Shown one piece after another: positions 1 to 8,621 of a DNA stretch of 19,472 nt. Every line of letters begins with the position of its first letter. The stretch's first letter is position 1. The position numbers and the translations under genes were made by a program. Origin of the DNA: Candidatus Omnitrophota bacterium (GTDB taxonomy: Bacteria; Omnitrophota; Gorgyraeia; 2-02-FULL-51-18); the NCBI GenBank assembly GCA_016196505.1, contig JACPXO010000142.1:1-19472 (forward strand), given 5' to 3'. Under the pieces are notes generated by a model. That model was given only the letters and a program-made list of their open reading frames with translations, was not told the DNA's origin and made no database searches.

Positions 1-1093
<1,093 letters not shown>

Positions 1094-1108
1094 GATGAAT
1101 GCGCAACC

Positions 1109-1780
1109 TTAGCGGATGTTTTCGTCCTTCAGGATCTCGGGGATCGGGCGGGTATCGATGCGGATGCCTCCGTCGTGCTCGATGATCAGCGTATAGATCG
1201 TGCCGGGGACGAACACGGATCCCGGCGCCTCGATCTGGGCGTTTTTGATCCCGACCCGGGCCCGGGCGCCGGGATCCAGCGCGTATTTCCAGAAACGCCC
1301 CCATATCTCTTTTTCAAACGTCGTCGGGGGACGGCCCACCTTGTAGCCCTCGGGGATCTCCTCGGTGGACGTGATGAGGAATTCCTGCGTGTTCTTCCCG
1401 TCAAGCACAAACGCCTTAAGGAACAGGAAGATGCTTTTTCCTTTCATGCGGTGGCCTTCTTCGATGTATTTGTCGTCAAAGCGCACGACCAGCGTCTGGA
1501 ATTGGATAAGATTTCCCTTGAAAGTAAAATACCGGGCCTTCAGCGGTTTCCCTTTCACGTCGTACTCGAGGAACTTGATGGTCGTCGTGTACTTACGGGT
1601 ATATTCGTCGAGACTGGATTCCGTGACCAGCACCTCGGCGATGCGGGACTCGGCCTTGAGGTTATGGATGATCTGCCTGAAGATCAGAAAATCCTTGAAT
1701 TTGAAAAATCCGATGAGCCCAAAGAAGAAGACAACGAGAAGAATGAGATTGCGGAAGGACTTTCCCAGCCACTTAAACAT
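1109..1780 (-). CDS. Hypothetical single-pass membrane-anchored protein
   Basis: I do not recognise this 223-residue protein. It begins with a short basic stretch (MFKWLGKSFRN) followed by one strongly hydrophobic segment at about residues 11-27, so it is probably N-in with the remaining ~190 residues outside the inner membrane. The rest is mixed, with alternating beta-like hydrophobic stretches (for example TTTIKFLEYDV and IYTLIIEHDGG) and no cysteines or recognisable catalytic motif. The ATG shares one base with the stop of the upstream cation exchanger (TAATG), so the two are probably translationally coupled and may act together; that is inference from position only. A FWKYALDPGARARVG segment near residues 167-181 is the best string for a homology search. 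It is a real gene by its length, tight coupling and coding-like composition. Confidence 0.8.
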   Translation of the reverse strand: MFKWLGKSFRNLILLVVFFFGLIGFFKFKDFLIFRQIIHNLKAESRIAEVLVTESSLDEYTRKYTTTIKFLEYDVKGKPLKARYFTFKGNLIQFQTLVVRFDDKYIEEGHRMKGKSIFLFLKAFVLDGKNTQEFLITSTEEIPEGYKVGRPPTTFEKEIWGRFWKYALDPGARARVGIKNAQIEAPGSVFVPGTIYTLIIEHDGGIRIDTRPIPEILKDENIR

Positions 1781-2931
1781 TACTGGACCTTAAAAAGATG
1801 TTCCCGGCTTAACCTCCAGAAGGCGTTAAAGACATTGCGCTCCCGAAAGCGCCGGGCGAGACGCACGGTTTCCACCAAGGCCCAAAGACCGTAGACGACC
1901 GTGATCTCCTCACGAACCCCGGGAATGCAAAACTGGACCAGCCACAAAACAAACAGTCCCACCGCCTCAAAAAGTGCAAAATCCATCCCCGCCAGGAAAA
2001 GGAACCCCAGGTAAGACTGGACAATGGTCAAAAGGATCTCGACTTTTTGATGCTCGTCGAAAGGAACGCTCGCCGTATGCCCTAACCCATAAGAATAAAT
2101 AAAAGGAATGGTCGCCACCAGGATCGTCCATTGGTTGATGGAGGAAGAAACAAAATTGGTCAAAGCCATCGGCGCCTTGTCCGCCTGCCTTGCCCAGTGG
2201 AATGCGGACAGTTTCTCGGGGAACTCGCTTAAAAAAGGCGCCATCCATTGAACGAATACGAATTGCGACACACCCAGCGACACCGACAGGGCAAGCATTG
2301 ACTCAAGGAAGGGATGCGCCACAAACCAGAGGATTGCAGCACCCAGAAGAAAAAAGATAAAGATTCCGGTAAGATTCGCCGGTTTTTTTAACTTCATGAC
2401 AAACTTGGGGATGCGTCCCAAGTCCTCGATCCCCTCCGCGTCCTGGGCCGGCATTTTTGAAACGAGGAATAAGTAAAGAAAGTAGATGGCGGCCAGCACT
2501 ACCCCGTCGAATAGAGTCAAGGTCCCCTTCCAGTAGATCCACAAAAAATAAAAGAGGGCCGGTAAAAGCGAGAGGATCGCGATGGAATGTTCATCTTCCA
2601 TCGTAATGACGTACGGTTTGCCTTGGGAGCGGGCCCGGCGGCCTATAAAAAAATAAGAAACAAAGAAAACCATCGGCCATCCCAGACCCACAAAGAGCCG
2701 CAAAGACCCGGTAAAATTCGCGGTGATGAGATGCACGCGGGTAGGGTCCTTGGCGGCGTCCAACGCGATCACCGCCTCGACGGCGAATTCAGGCAGGGTT
2801 TGCACCCACGCCAGCACCGCCAGAGCCAGACCTTGGGAAATAAAAAATTGCCCGCATTCAGCCGCCCAGGCGATCAAAAACGCGGCGAAGATGATGATAG
2901 GAAATGTCCATAACGCATCGAAGGAGGTCAT
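1780..2931 (-). CDS. Divergent sodium/calcium exchanger-type (CaCA) membrane antiporter
   Basis: A polytopic inner-membrane protein of 383 residues with about ten hydrophobic segments. Two internally related halves carry divergent alpha-repeats of the CaCA cation antiporter superfamily. The first contains QTLPEF (P47, E48) followed by ANFTGS (N72, S76). The second contains SEFPEK (P238, E239) followed by NFVSSSINQ (N259, S262-S264). In the family the glutamate after the proline and the downstream Asn/Ser residues line the cation site, so ion exchange is plausible. The usual GTS before the LPE motif is missing, so substrate (Ca2+, Na+ or other) is not assigned. The ATG at 2931 is chosen because it begins 10 bases after the ksgA stop; an upstream start at 2970 would add 13 unlikely residues and overlap ksgA by 29 bases. 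The last base of its stop is the A of the next gene's ATG. Confidence 0.75.
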   Translation of the reverse strand: MTSFDALWTFPIIIFAAFLIAWAAECGQFFISQGLALAVLAWVQTLPEFAVEAVIALDAAKDPTRVHLITANFTGSLRLFVGLGWPMVFFVSYFFIGRRARSQGKPYVITMEDEHSIAILSLLPALFYFLWIYWKGTLTLFDGVVLAAIYFLYLFLVSKMPAQDAEGIEDLGRIPKFVMKLKKPANLTGIFIFFLLGAAILWFVAHPFLESMLALSVSLGVSQFVFVQWMAPFLSEFPEKLSAFHWARQADKAPMALTNFVSSSINQWTILVATIPFIYSYGLGHTASVPFDEHQKVEILLTIVQSYLGFLFLAGMDFALFEAVGLFVLWLVQFCIPGVREEITVVYGLWALVETVRLARRFRERNVFNAFWRLSREHLFKVQ

Positions 2932-2941
2932 AAGGGCGTTA

Positions 2942-3814
2942 TCATAACACCGAGCGCGGTGCTTCCACAAGAAAGTTTGCCAGGGCGGCCCATTCCTGAA
3001 GGGTTAGCGTCTCGGGACGGCGCCGGGGATCGAGGCCTAGTTTCGCGAAGGCCGCCGTCAGAGCCGGTTTGGTAAGATCCTCCGAGGATCGCGGCGCCGG
3101 AACTCCGGCCAGCGAATTCAGAAGGGTCTTTCTCCGCTTCTGAAAAGCCGTGCGCAGCACTTTGAAAAAGAACCGTCCATCCGCCACCGCCGCCGAAGGA
3201 GAAGCCAGAAACTCGATACGAACCACGGCGGAGTCGACCTTGGGGCACGGGAAAAAAGCGGCCTTCCCGATCTTTTTTAAAAAAACGACCCGGGCATGAA
3301 ATTGAAGAAATGCGGAAAGCGGCCCCCAGGATCTATTTCCCGGGCGCGCGGTGAGACGCTCGGCGACTTCTTTTTGCACCGTGAAAATGGCCTCGGAAAC
3401 GCACGCTTTTTGAGAAATGAGCCACTCAAGGATCGGGCTCGTGATCGAATAAGGGATGTTGCCGACAACCGTGACCTTGCCTTTGATCTTCAGCGTCCGG
3501 GACAGGTCAACTTTCAGGATATCCTCTTTCAACACCTTCAACGTTGCGCCGCGGAAAACGGCGGGAAGGCGACGGGCCATCTCCGCGTCTTTCTCGATCG
3601 CGACCACTTCCGCTCCGCGATCCAGTAAAAAACGCGTGAGGAACCCGAGTCCCGGGCCGATCTCCACGACCGTGTCGCCGGCGGCAAAGGAGAGCTCGCG
3701 AGCGATCCACTCAAGCTCGCGGCTATTGACCATAAAATTCTGGCCTAGTTTCTTTCTGGGAAAAATTCCGAGCTTGGCTAGCGCCGCTTTAGTTTCTGGG
3801 ATGAGATCGGGCAT
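2942..3814 (-). CDS. rsmA (ksgA): 16S rRNA (adenine1518-N6/adenine1519-N6)-dimethyltransferase
   Basis: KsgA/RsmA dimethylates two adjacent adenosines in the 3'-terminal helix of 16S rRNA using S-adenosylmethionine and acts as a late small-subunit assembly checkpoint. The 290-residue length is usual. Visible motifs: KKLGQNF (21-27) at the N-terminus, the SAM-binding loop EIGPGLG (51-57), the acidic strand end AIEKD, the catalytic NIPY (119-122), and FFPCPKVDSAVV (197-208). The ATG at 3814 lies inside the end of pdxA, a 26-base overlap in another frame, with no strong Shine-Dalgarno, so coupled translation is likely. The order surA-pdxA-ksgA matches the well-known enterobacterial operon. Nothing is missing from the active site. 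Confidence 0.96.
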   Translation of the reverse strand: MPDLIPETKAALAKLGIFPRKKLGQNFMVNSRELEWIARELSFAAGDTVVEIGPGLGFLTRFLLDRGAEVVAIEKDAEMARRLPAVFRGATLKVLKEDILKVDLSRTLKIKGKVTVVGNIPYSITSPILEWLISQKACVSEAIFTVQKEVAERLTARPGNRSWGPLSAFLQFHARVVFLKKIGKAAFFPCPKVDSAVVRIEFLASPSAAVADGRFFFKVLRTAFQKRRKTLLNSLAGVPAPRSSEDLTKPALTAAFAKLGLDPRRRPETLTLQEWAALANFLVEAPRSVL

Positions 3815-4838
3815 ATTTTTGGCGGTTCCGGGATAACCGCTCGGCCAGGCGGATGCTTTCGATCATTGAACCGGGATCGGCTTTGAAATCGGGCGCGATA
3901 TCATAGCCGGTTCCATGGTCGGGGGATGTCCTGACGAACGGCAAGCCCAACGTCACGTTCACGCCGGAACCTCTCGAGATCATCTTCAGCGGGATCAGGC
4001 CCTGGTCGTGGTACATGCAGATCTCGGCGTCATAACGCCCCGTGTAAGCGTCATGAAAAAGCGAATCCGGCGACAGCGGGCCTACGATCTGGGAGGATGT
4101 TTTTCGCCGGGCCGATCGGACCGCCGGACGGATGAACCGGATCTCTTCCCGGCCGAGGTTCCCCTCTTCCCCCGCATGGGGATTCAAACCACAAACCACC
4201 AGGCGCGGACGGGGGATCCCAAAAGACTCTTTTAATTCCCTGTCCGTCAAGAGGATGGCCTCCTCCACTTTTTTCTTGGAAAGCCCGGACGGCACATCTT
4301 TCAGGGCGACGTGGCGCGTCACCGGCACCACGCGCAAAGGGCCCCCGACAAGCATCATCGCGAACCGAGCGGTCCCGGAGAGTTCCGCGAGATATTCGGT
4401 GTGACCGGGCATTGTGTATCCGGCCTTCTTTAGACCCGCTTTATGGATGGGTGGCGTGACCATCGCGTCTATCTTGGACCCCATCGCCAAACGCACCCCA
4501 AGGGCGATCGAATCGACGGCCAGCCGCGTCCCTAAAGGGTCCGAACGGCCTCGAATGACTTTTTTAGGGAAATCGTACGGAAAATAGCAGGGGATCCCGG
4601 GACCGGGCGCGCGCCACTCCGGAAGTTTTTCAATGTCCCGAAAGGAGAAACGAAGGCCCATCGCCTTGGACAGCTTTCGAAAAAACGCCGCGCGGCCCAG
4701 CAAAAGGATCTGAACGGTTTGTTTCTGGCGGGATAAAAAACGAAGCGCTTTGAGTGTAACTTCGGGTCCGATGCCCGCGGGGTCACCCAGCGTGATCGCG
4801 AGCCGAGTGCTTTCCCTACCGGATCGAGATATAGGCAT
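3789..4838 (-). CDS. pdxA: 4-hydroxythreonine-4-phosphate dehydrogenase
   Basis: PdxA oxidises 4-phosphohydroxy-L-threonine in the DXP-dependent pathway to pyridoxal 5'-phosphate; its product is condensed with deoxyxylulose phosphate by PdxJ. The protein has 349 residues, slightly longer than the E. coli enzyme. Motifs: TLGDPAGIGPE (16-26), PPIHKAGL (129-136), PGHTEYL (144-150), NPHAGE (219-224), and TSPDHGTGYDIA near 305-315. The three metal-binding histidines are present as H176, H221 and H277, with spacing almost identical to the E. coli triad. The ATG at 4838 follows a GAGGA and overlaps the end of the surA-like gene by 23 bases; its own end overlaps ksgA. Presence of PdxA implies the DXP-dependent route to vitamin B6 in this organism. 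Confidence 0.96.
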   Translation of the reverse strand: MPISRSGRESTRLAITLGDPAGIGPEVTLKALRFLSRQKQTVQILLLGRAAFFRKLSKAMGLRFSFRDIEKLPEWRAPGPGIPCYFPYDFPKKVIRGRSDPLGTRLAVDSIALGVRLAMGSKIDAMVTPPIHKAGLKKAGYTMPGHTEYLAELSGTARFAMMLVGGPLRVVPVTRHVALKDVPSGLSKKKVEEAILLTDRELKESFGIPRPRLVVCGLNPHAGEEGNLGREEIRFIRPAVRSARRKTSSQIVGPLSPDSLFHDAYTGRYDAEICMYHDQGLIPLKMISRGSGVNVTLGLPFVRTSPDHGTGYDIAPDFKADPGSMIESIRLAERLSRNRQKYARSHPRN

Positions 4839-5787
4839 TCTTCCTCAGCGAGGCCACCCAGGATTCGAGGCGCTCGCGCATTTTTTTCTTGAAGATCAGA
4901 TCCTGGATCTGGTCTTTGACCTCCGTCAAGGGTTTCACCGAAAAGCGCTGCCTCTCGACTACTTTAAAAACGTGATACCCCAGAGAGGTTTTGACCGGTT
5001 CGGTGACCTGACCCGCGTCCTGTTCAAAAACTTTCTGATCGATCTCCCCGAGAAGCTGGCCCTTTTCCACCCAGCCCATCTCGCCGCCCTCTTTGGCCTC
5101 GGCGCCTTCCGAGTAACTCTTTGCCAACTCTTCGAAAGAAGCCCCGCCGCGGATCCGGCTCACCAGCGTCTCGGCAAAGGCTTTCGCGTCCTCTTCGGAA
5201 CGCGAGCCGATGCGCACGAGGATCTGCTGGAGACGCGCCCGGTCGCCCTGGGCGAAATCCTGCCCGTGAGTTTTGTAATATTCTGCTATTTCGCCCGGGG
5301 AGACGAACACGCGCGAACGCACCTCGTAGTTGACGAGCTTCTGTGTCATCAGTTGATCATAGAAACGGTTCCAGAGTTTTTTCTCCGTAAGCCCCTGGCT
5401 CTCGATCGCGTTAAGGAAAGTTTCTTTCGCGGGAAACTTATTGCGGATCTCGGTGATCATTTCGTCCACTTCTTCGTCCTTCACGATCACTTTTTTGCGC
5501 TTGGCTTCACTTAAAATAAGCTTATCCTCGATGACCTTATTCAGGAAATCACGGCGGGCCGCAGCGAGCTTATCCTCCAGTTCTTTGCCGGTGTGCAAGG
5601 TACGGTACTGAGCCGCCACGGGGGCCAATAAGATCTGGAGGTCCCGCTCGGTCACGATCTCGTCGTTCACGACGGCCAGGATCCGTTCCAACACCTCAGC
5701 CGCGGAAAGCGAAGGCGCCTTGGCGGTCAAAACAAAACCTGAAAAAACTATGAGAACCAGGAATAAGCGCGGGGTTGAACGTTTCAT
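4816..5787 (-). CDS. surA: SurA-like periplasmic chaperone / peptidyl-prolyl isomerase
   Basis: A 323-residue exported foldase. An N-terminal signal peptide (basic MKRSTPR, hydrophobic core, probable cleavage after SLSAA near residue 30) is followed by a SurA-type N-terminal region beginning RILAVVNDEIVTERDL, then one parvulin domain at about residues 185-280 (LQQILVRIG, GASFEELAKSYSEG, GGEMGWVEKGQL, TSLGYHVFKVVE). SurA escorts unfolded outer-membrane proteins and E. coli SurA has two parvulin domains; this one has a single domain, as do many non-proteobacterial homologues. The ATG at 5787 is 7 bases after the previous gene's stop and starts exactly at a signal peptide, so the 17-residue longer reading from 5838 is rejected. 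The surA-pdxA-ksgA order supports the SurA name over PrsA. Confidence 0.85.
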   Translation of the reverse strand: MKRSTPRLFLVLIVFSGFVLTAKAPSLSAAEVLERILAVVNDEIVTERDLQILLAPVAAQYRTLHTGKELEDKLAAARRDFLNKVIEDKLILSEAKRKKVIVKDEEVDEMITEIRNKFPAKETFLNAIESQGLTEKKLWNRFYDQLMTQKLVNYEVRSRVFVSPGEIAEYYKTHGQDFAQGDRARLQQILVRIGSRSEEDAKAFAETLVSRIRGGASFEELAKSYSEGAEAKEGGEMGWVEKGQLLGEIDQKVFEQDAGQVTEPVKTSLGYHVFKVVERQRFSVKPLTEVKDQIQDLIFKKKMRERLESWVASLRKNAYISIR

Positions 5788-5794
5788 GACGGGT

Positions 5795-6643
5795 TTATTT
5801 ATCGGAAGCCAGTGACAATGACTCCAGGGCCTTTTCATCGATCGTGACCTTGGTGTTTCCCCTGATCTTCTGTAAAAGATCTTTTAAAAGACGCGATCGC
5901 CGCTCACCCAAAAGCTGGCGCTCCACAAGCGGCCGGACGGCTTTAAAATCCCTCGAACGGGGTTCGACGCGGTCCGTCAGCTTCACGACATGGTAACCGA
6001 ACGCGGTTTTGAACACGTCGCTGAGCTCGCCTTTTTTCAACTGCAAAGCAACTTCCTCAAATTCCGGGACCAGCTGTCCCTTTTGAAAAAATCCGAGATC
6101 CCCGCCGCGCGACGCGGTCCTGTCCAGGGATCGGGTGCGCGCCAGCTCCTCAAAATCAGCGCCGGCTTCAAGTTTTGCCTTGATCTCCCTGGCCTCTTCT
6201 TCGGTTTTCACCAAAATGTGCGACGCCCTCAGCGTCAGAGGGGCGATGAACTCTTCTTGATGGGATTCGTAATAACCCAGCGCCTCGTTGGCGCCCAACT
6301 CCATTTTTTTCTCGACCTCAAGCTCTATGAGCTTGGCGACCAGGATCTTCCGATGGGCGGCTTCCCAGAGGTCTTTGACCTCAGGGTCGCGGTCGAGATG
6401 CCGGCGCTTGGCTTCCCGGTAGAGGAAACGTTCGTTCACCATCTCTTCCACAAATTCTTTTCTTCGTTTGGCGACGATGACTTTGAGTTCGCGCGGAAGA
6501 CTCTCGACTTTATGACGAAGGTCGGATCCCGTGACCTTCTCCCCGCCGAAACGCGCGAGCACGGACCCTTCGGCTCTCTGGCCGCAGCCCGAAAGCCATC
6601 CAAAAATGCCCAAAACGATCACGCCGTATTTAATGAACGTCAT
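5795..6643 (-). CDS. Parvulin-type peptidyl-prolyl isomerase lipoprotein
   Basis: A 282-residue lipoprotein foldase. The first 20 residues form a signal peptide ending in a lipobox, LSGC, with C20 as the predicted lipidated residue. A SurA/PrsA-like N-terminal region (ARFGGEKVTGSDL, then VEEMVNERFLYREAKRR) precedes one parvulin domain at about residues 127-217 (LRASHILVKTEEEA, GADFEELARTRS, RGGDLGFFQKGQL, FGYHVVKLTD). The start at 6643 is fixed by a good Shine-Dalgarno (GGAGA) and by the promoter just upstream, which the longer reading from 6682 would run into. It is the first gene of its block and is followed after 7 bases by a second, related foldase, which probably arose by tandem duplication. 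It may work like PrsA or PpiD-type periplasmic foldases; the exact client is unknown. Confidence 0.88.
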   Translation of the reverse strand: MTFIKYGVIVLGIFGWLSGCGQRAEGSVLARFGGEKVTGSDLRHKVESLPRELKVIVAKRRKEFVEEMVNERFLYREAKRRHLDRDPEVKDLWEAAHRKILVAKLIELEVEKKMELGANEALGYYESHQEEFIAPLTLRASHILVKTEEEAREIKAKLEAGADFEELARTRSLDRTASRGGDLGFFQKGQLVPEFEEVALQLKKGELSDVFKTAFGYHVVKLTDRVEPRSRDFKAVRPLVERQLLGERRSRLLKDLLQKIRGNTKVTIDEKALESLSLASDK

Positions 6644-6670
6644 AGTTCTCCGAAATTTAAATATTCCGTG

Positions 6671-6699
6671 ACTATACCACAACCCTCTATCGCTTGCAA
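6671..6699 (-). promoter_or_regulatory. Sigma70-type promoter for the foldase-pdxA-ksgA-uvrA block
   Basis: On the minus strand a TTGCAA -35 element (6699-6694) is separated by exactly 17 bases from a TATAGT -10 element (6676-6671). Transcription would start near 6664 and give a leader of about 20 bases that holds the GGAGA ribosome site and the ATG at 6643. This is the only clear housekeeping-type promoter I can find in the window, and it lies immediately after the mfd stop. Confidence 0.75.
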
Positions 6700-6712
6700 T
6701 CGGCTTCGGGCG

Positions 6713-8617
6713 TCAAGTCCCCCGCTTTTTTGACTGGGACAAATGGCCGACCGCTTCTTTCAGCATGCGACAATAAAGATCGAACCCGATGCCGGAAATG
6801 TAGCCGGATTGCTCGGTACCGAGGATGTTGCCGGCGCCGCGGATCTCCAGATCCTCCATGGCCACGCTGAACCCCGCGCCCAAATGCGTAAAACGCTCGA
6901 TGGCGGCCAGGCGTTTTGCCGATTCCTCGCTCAAAACCATGTGTTTGGGGATCAAAAAGTAGGCGGTGGCGTTCCGGTTAAGACGTCCGACGCGGCCTCT
7001 CAGCTGATAAAGTTCGGAAAGTCCGAAACAATCGGCCCGGTTCACGATCAAGGTGTTCGCGTTCGGGATGTCGATCCCCGACTCGACGATGGTGGTGGAT
7101 ACCAGCACGTCGATCGCCCCCTCGATGAAGCGTTCCATGATCTCCTCCAGAGCTTTTGGCCGCATCTGACCGTGACTCACGGCGACGCGCGCCTCCGGCA
7201 CGAGGTGGCTGACTTTTTCGGCGATCTTTTCAATGTCCTCGACGCGGTTATGGATGAAAAAGGTCTGCCCTTTGCGCTCCATTTCCTTCCGGATGGCCTC
7301 CCGGATGATCGATTCGCTGTACTCGGTCACGATCGTTTCCACGGGTTTGCGGTCGCGCGGCGGGGTGTTGATGGTGGACATGTCCTTGGCGCCCACAAGC
7401 GACAGGTAAAGGGTGCGCGGGATCGGCGTGGCCGTGAGCGTCAGCACATCCACTAAAAGGCGCAATTTTTTCAAATGCTCCTTGTGCCGCACGCCGAAAC
7501 GCTGTTCCTCGTCAATGACCACAAGGCCCAGGTCTTTGAATTTGACGTCGGCGGACAAGAGCCGATGCGTTCCGATCACGACGTCGCAAACGCCTTTTTG
7601 AAGGTCCTCGACCAGGCGGCTCTGCTCGCCTCTCGAACGGAACCGCGAAAGCATCCCGATCTTCACCGGAAAGCTTTTCATGCGTTGGCTGAACGTGTGA
7701 AAGTGCTGCTCCGCCAAAAGAGTGGTGGGCACCAGGATCGCGGCCTGTTTCCCGCTCATCACTGTTTTAAAGACCGCCCGAAGCGCCACCTCCGTTTTCC
7801 CGTAACCGACATCCCCGCACAAAAGCCGGTCCATGGGTGTCGCGGATTCGAGGTCGGTTTTCACCTCGCGCAAGGCCTTGATCTGATCTTCCGTTTCTTC
7901 GAAAGGGAACTCTTCTTCCAGATCTTTCTGCCAGTCGTTGTCCTTCTGAAAACGGAAACCCTGCAATGATCTTCGTTTGGCCTGTATTTCCAGAAGTTCC
8001 GCGGCGAAAGAAAAAACACCTTTCCTTGTTTTTTCCTTCAGCCGTTCCCATTGGCGGGATCCCAGTCTCGAGAGCTCGGGCCGCAGTTTCCCAAATGCCA
8101 CATAGCGCTGGATAAGGTGCAGGTCTCGCGTGGGGACATAGAGGATGTTCTTGTCGGCGAACTCCAGAGTGAAATGATCCTGAAGCTTGCCTTCTTTATT
8201 CTTAAGAGACCTGAGACCGCGGTAACGGGCGATGCCGTGAAGTACGTGAACCACCAGGTCCCCCGTTTCGATATCGATGAACGGGTCGACGGGAGACAGA
8301 TGTTTCTGCCAGTCATACGGTTGTTTGATCTTGCGTTCGCCGGGGGCCGGCAGGAGGATCACCATGCGATGCGGCTCAAGAAGCCGGCCGGTTTCGGGAT
8401 CGAAGGTGTGAAGGACCTCTACCGAGTCGTCGGAAAGTTCCAAACGGATGGGCAACGCGAAGTGCACGGGATAAATATCGACGACATTCCCGCGCAAGCC
8501 GAACTCTCCCGGCTGGCTCACCCGGCTTTGCCTCCGGTAGCCAAAATCCGTCAAACGTTCGGCCAGAGAATCAAAATCAACGGTTTTTCCGGGATAAAAC
8601 TCAAGGATCTCGAACAT
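6713..8617 (-). CDS. mfd: Short Mfd: transcription-repair coupling factor lacking D1a, D1b, D3 and D7
   Basis: Mfd is the ATP-driven translocase that dislodges stalled RNA polymerase and recruits UvrA. This version has 634 residues against about 1,100-1,180 normally. Residues 1-92 match the D2 (UvrB domain 2-like) module: [37 protein letters not shown]. After a 20-residue linker comes the CarD-like RNA-polymerase-interaction domain (about 112-175, [17 protein letters not shown]). The translocase is complete: [11 protein letters not shown] (268-278), DEEQ (369-372), TATPIPRTL (395-403), QLRGRVGR (538-545), then the relay region ending [10 protein letters not shown] and [14 protein letters not shown]. 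It stops right there, with no D7. An in-frame TGA at 8630-8632 blocks any N-terminal extension, and argS fills the DNA upstream. The start lies 4 bases after the argS stop, so it is the last gene of that block. Function in coupling is inferred. Confidence 0.93.
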   Translation of the reverse strand: MFEILEFYPGKTVDFDSLAERLTDFGYRRQSRVSQPGEFGLRGNVVDIYPVHFALPIRLELSDDSVEVLHTFDPETGRLLEPHRMVILLPAPGERKIKQPYDWQKHLSPVDPFIDIETGDLVVHVLHGIARYRGLRSLKNKEGKLQDHFTLEFADKNILYVPTRDLHLIQRYVAFGKLRPELSRLGSRQWERLKEKTRKGVFSFAAELLEIQAKRRSLQGFRFQKDNDWQKDLEEEFPFEETEDQIKALREVKTDLESATPMDRLLCGDVGYGKTEVALRAVFKTVMSGKQAAILVPTTLLAEQHFHTFSQRMKSFPVKIGMLSRFRSRGEQSRLVEDLQKGVCDVVIGTHRLLSADVKFKDLGLVVIDEEQRFGVRHKEHLKKLRLLVDVLTLTATPIPRTLYLSLVGAKDMSTINTPPRDRKPVETIVTEYSESIIREAIRKEMERKGQTFFIHNRVEDIEKIAEKVSHLVPEARVAVSHGQMRPKALEEIMERFIEGAIDVLVSTTIVESGIDIPNANTLIVNRADCFGLSELYQLRGRVGRLNRNATAYFLIPKHMVLSEESAKRLAAIERFTHLGAGFSVAMEDLEIRGAGNILGTEQSGYISGIGFDLYCRMLKEAVGHLSQSKKRGT

Positions 8618-8621
8618 GCGG

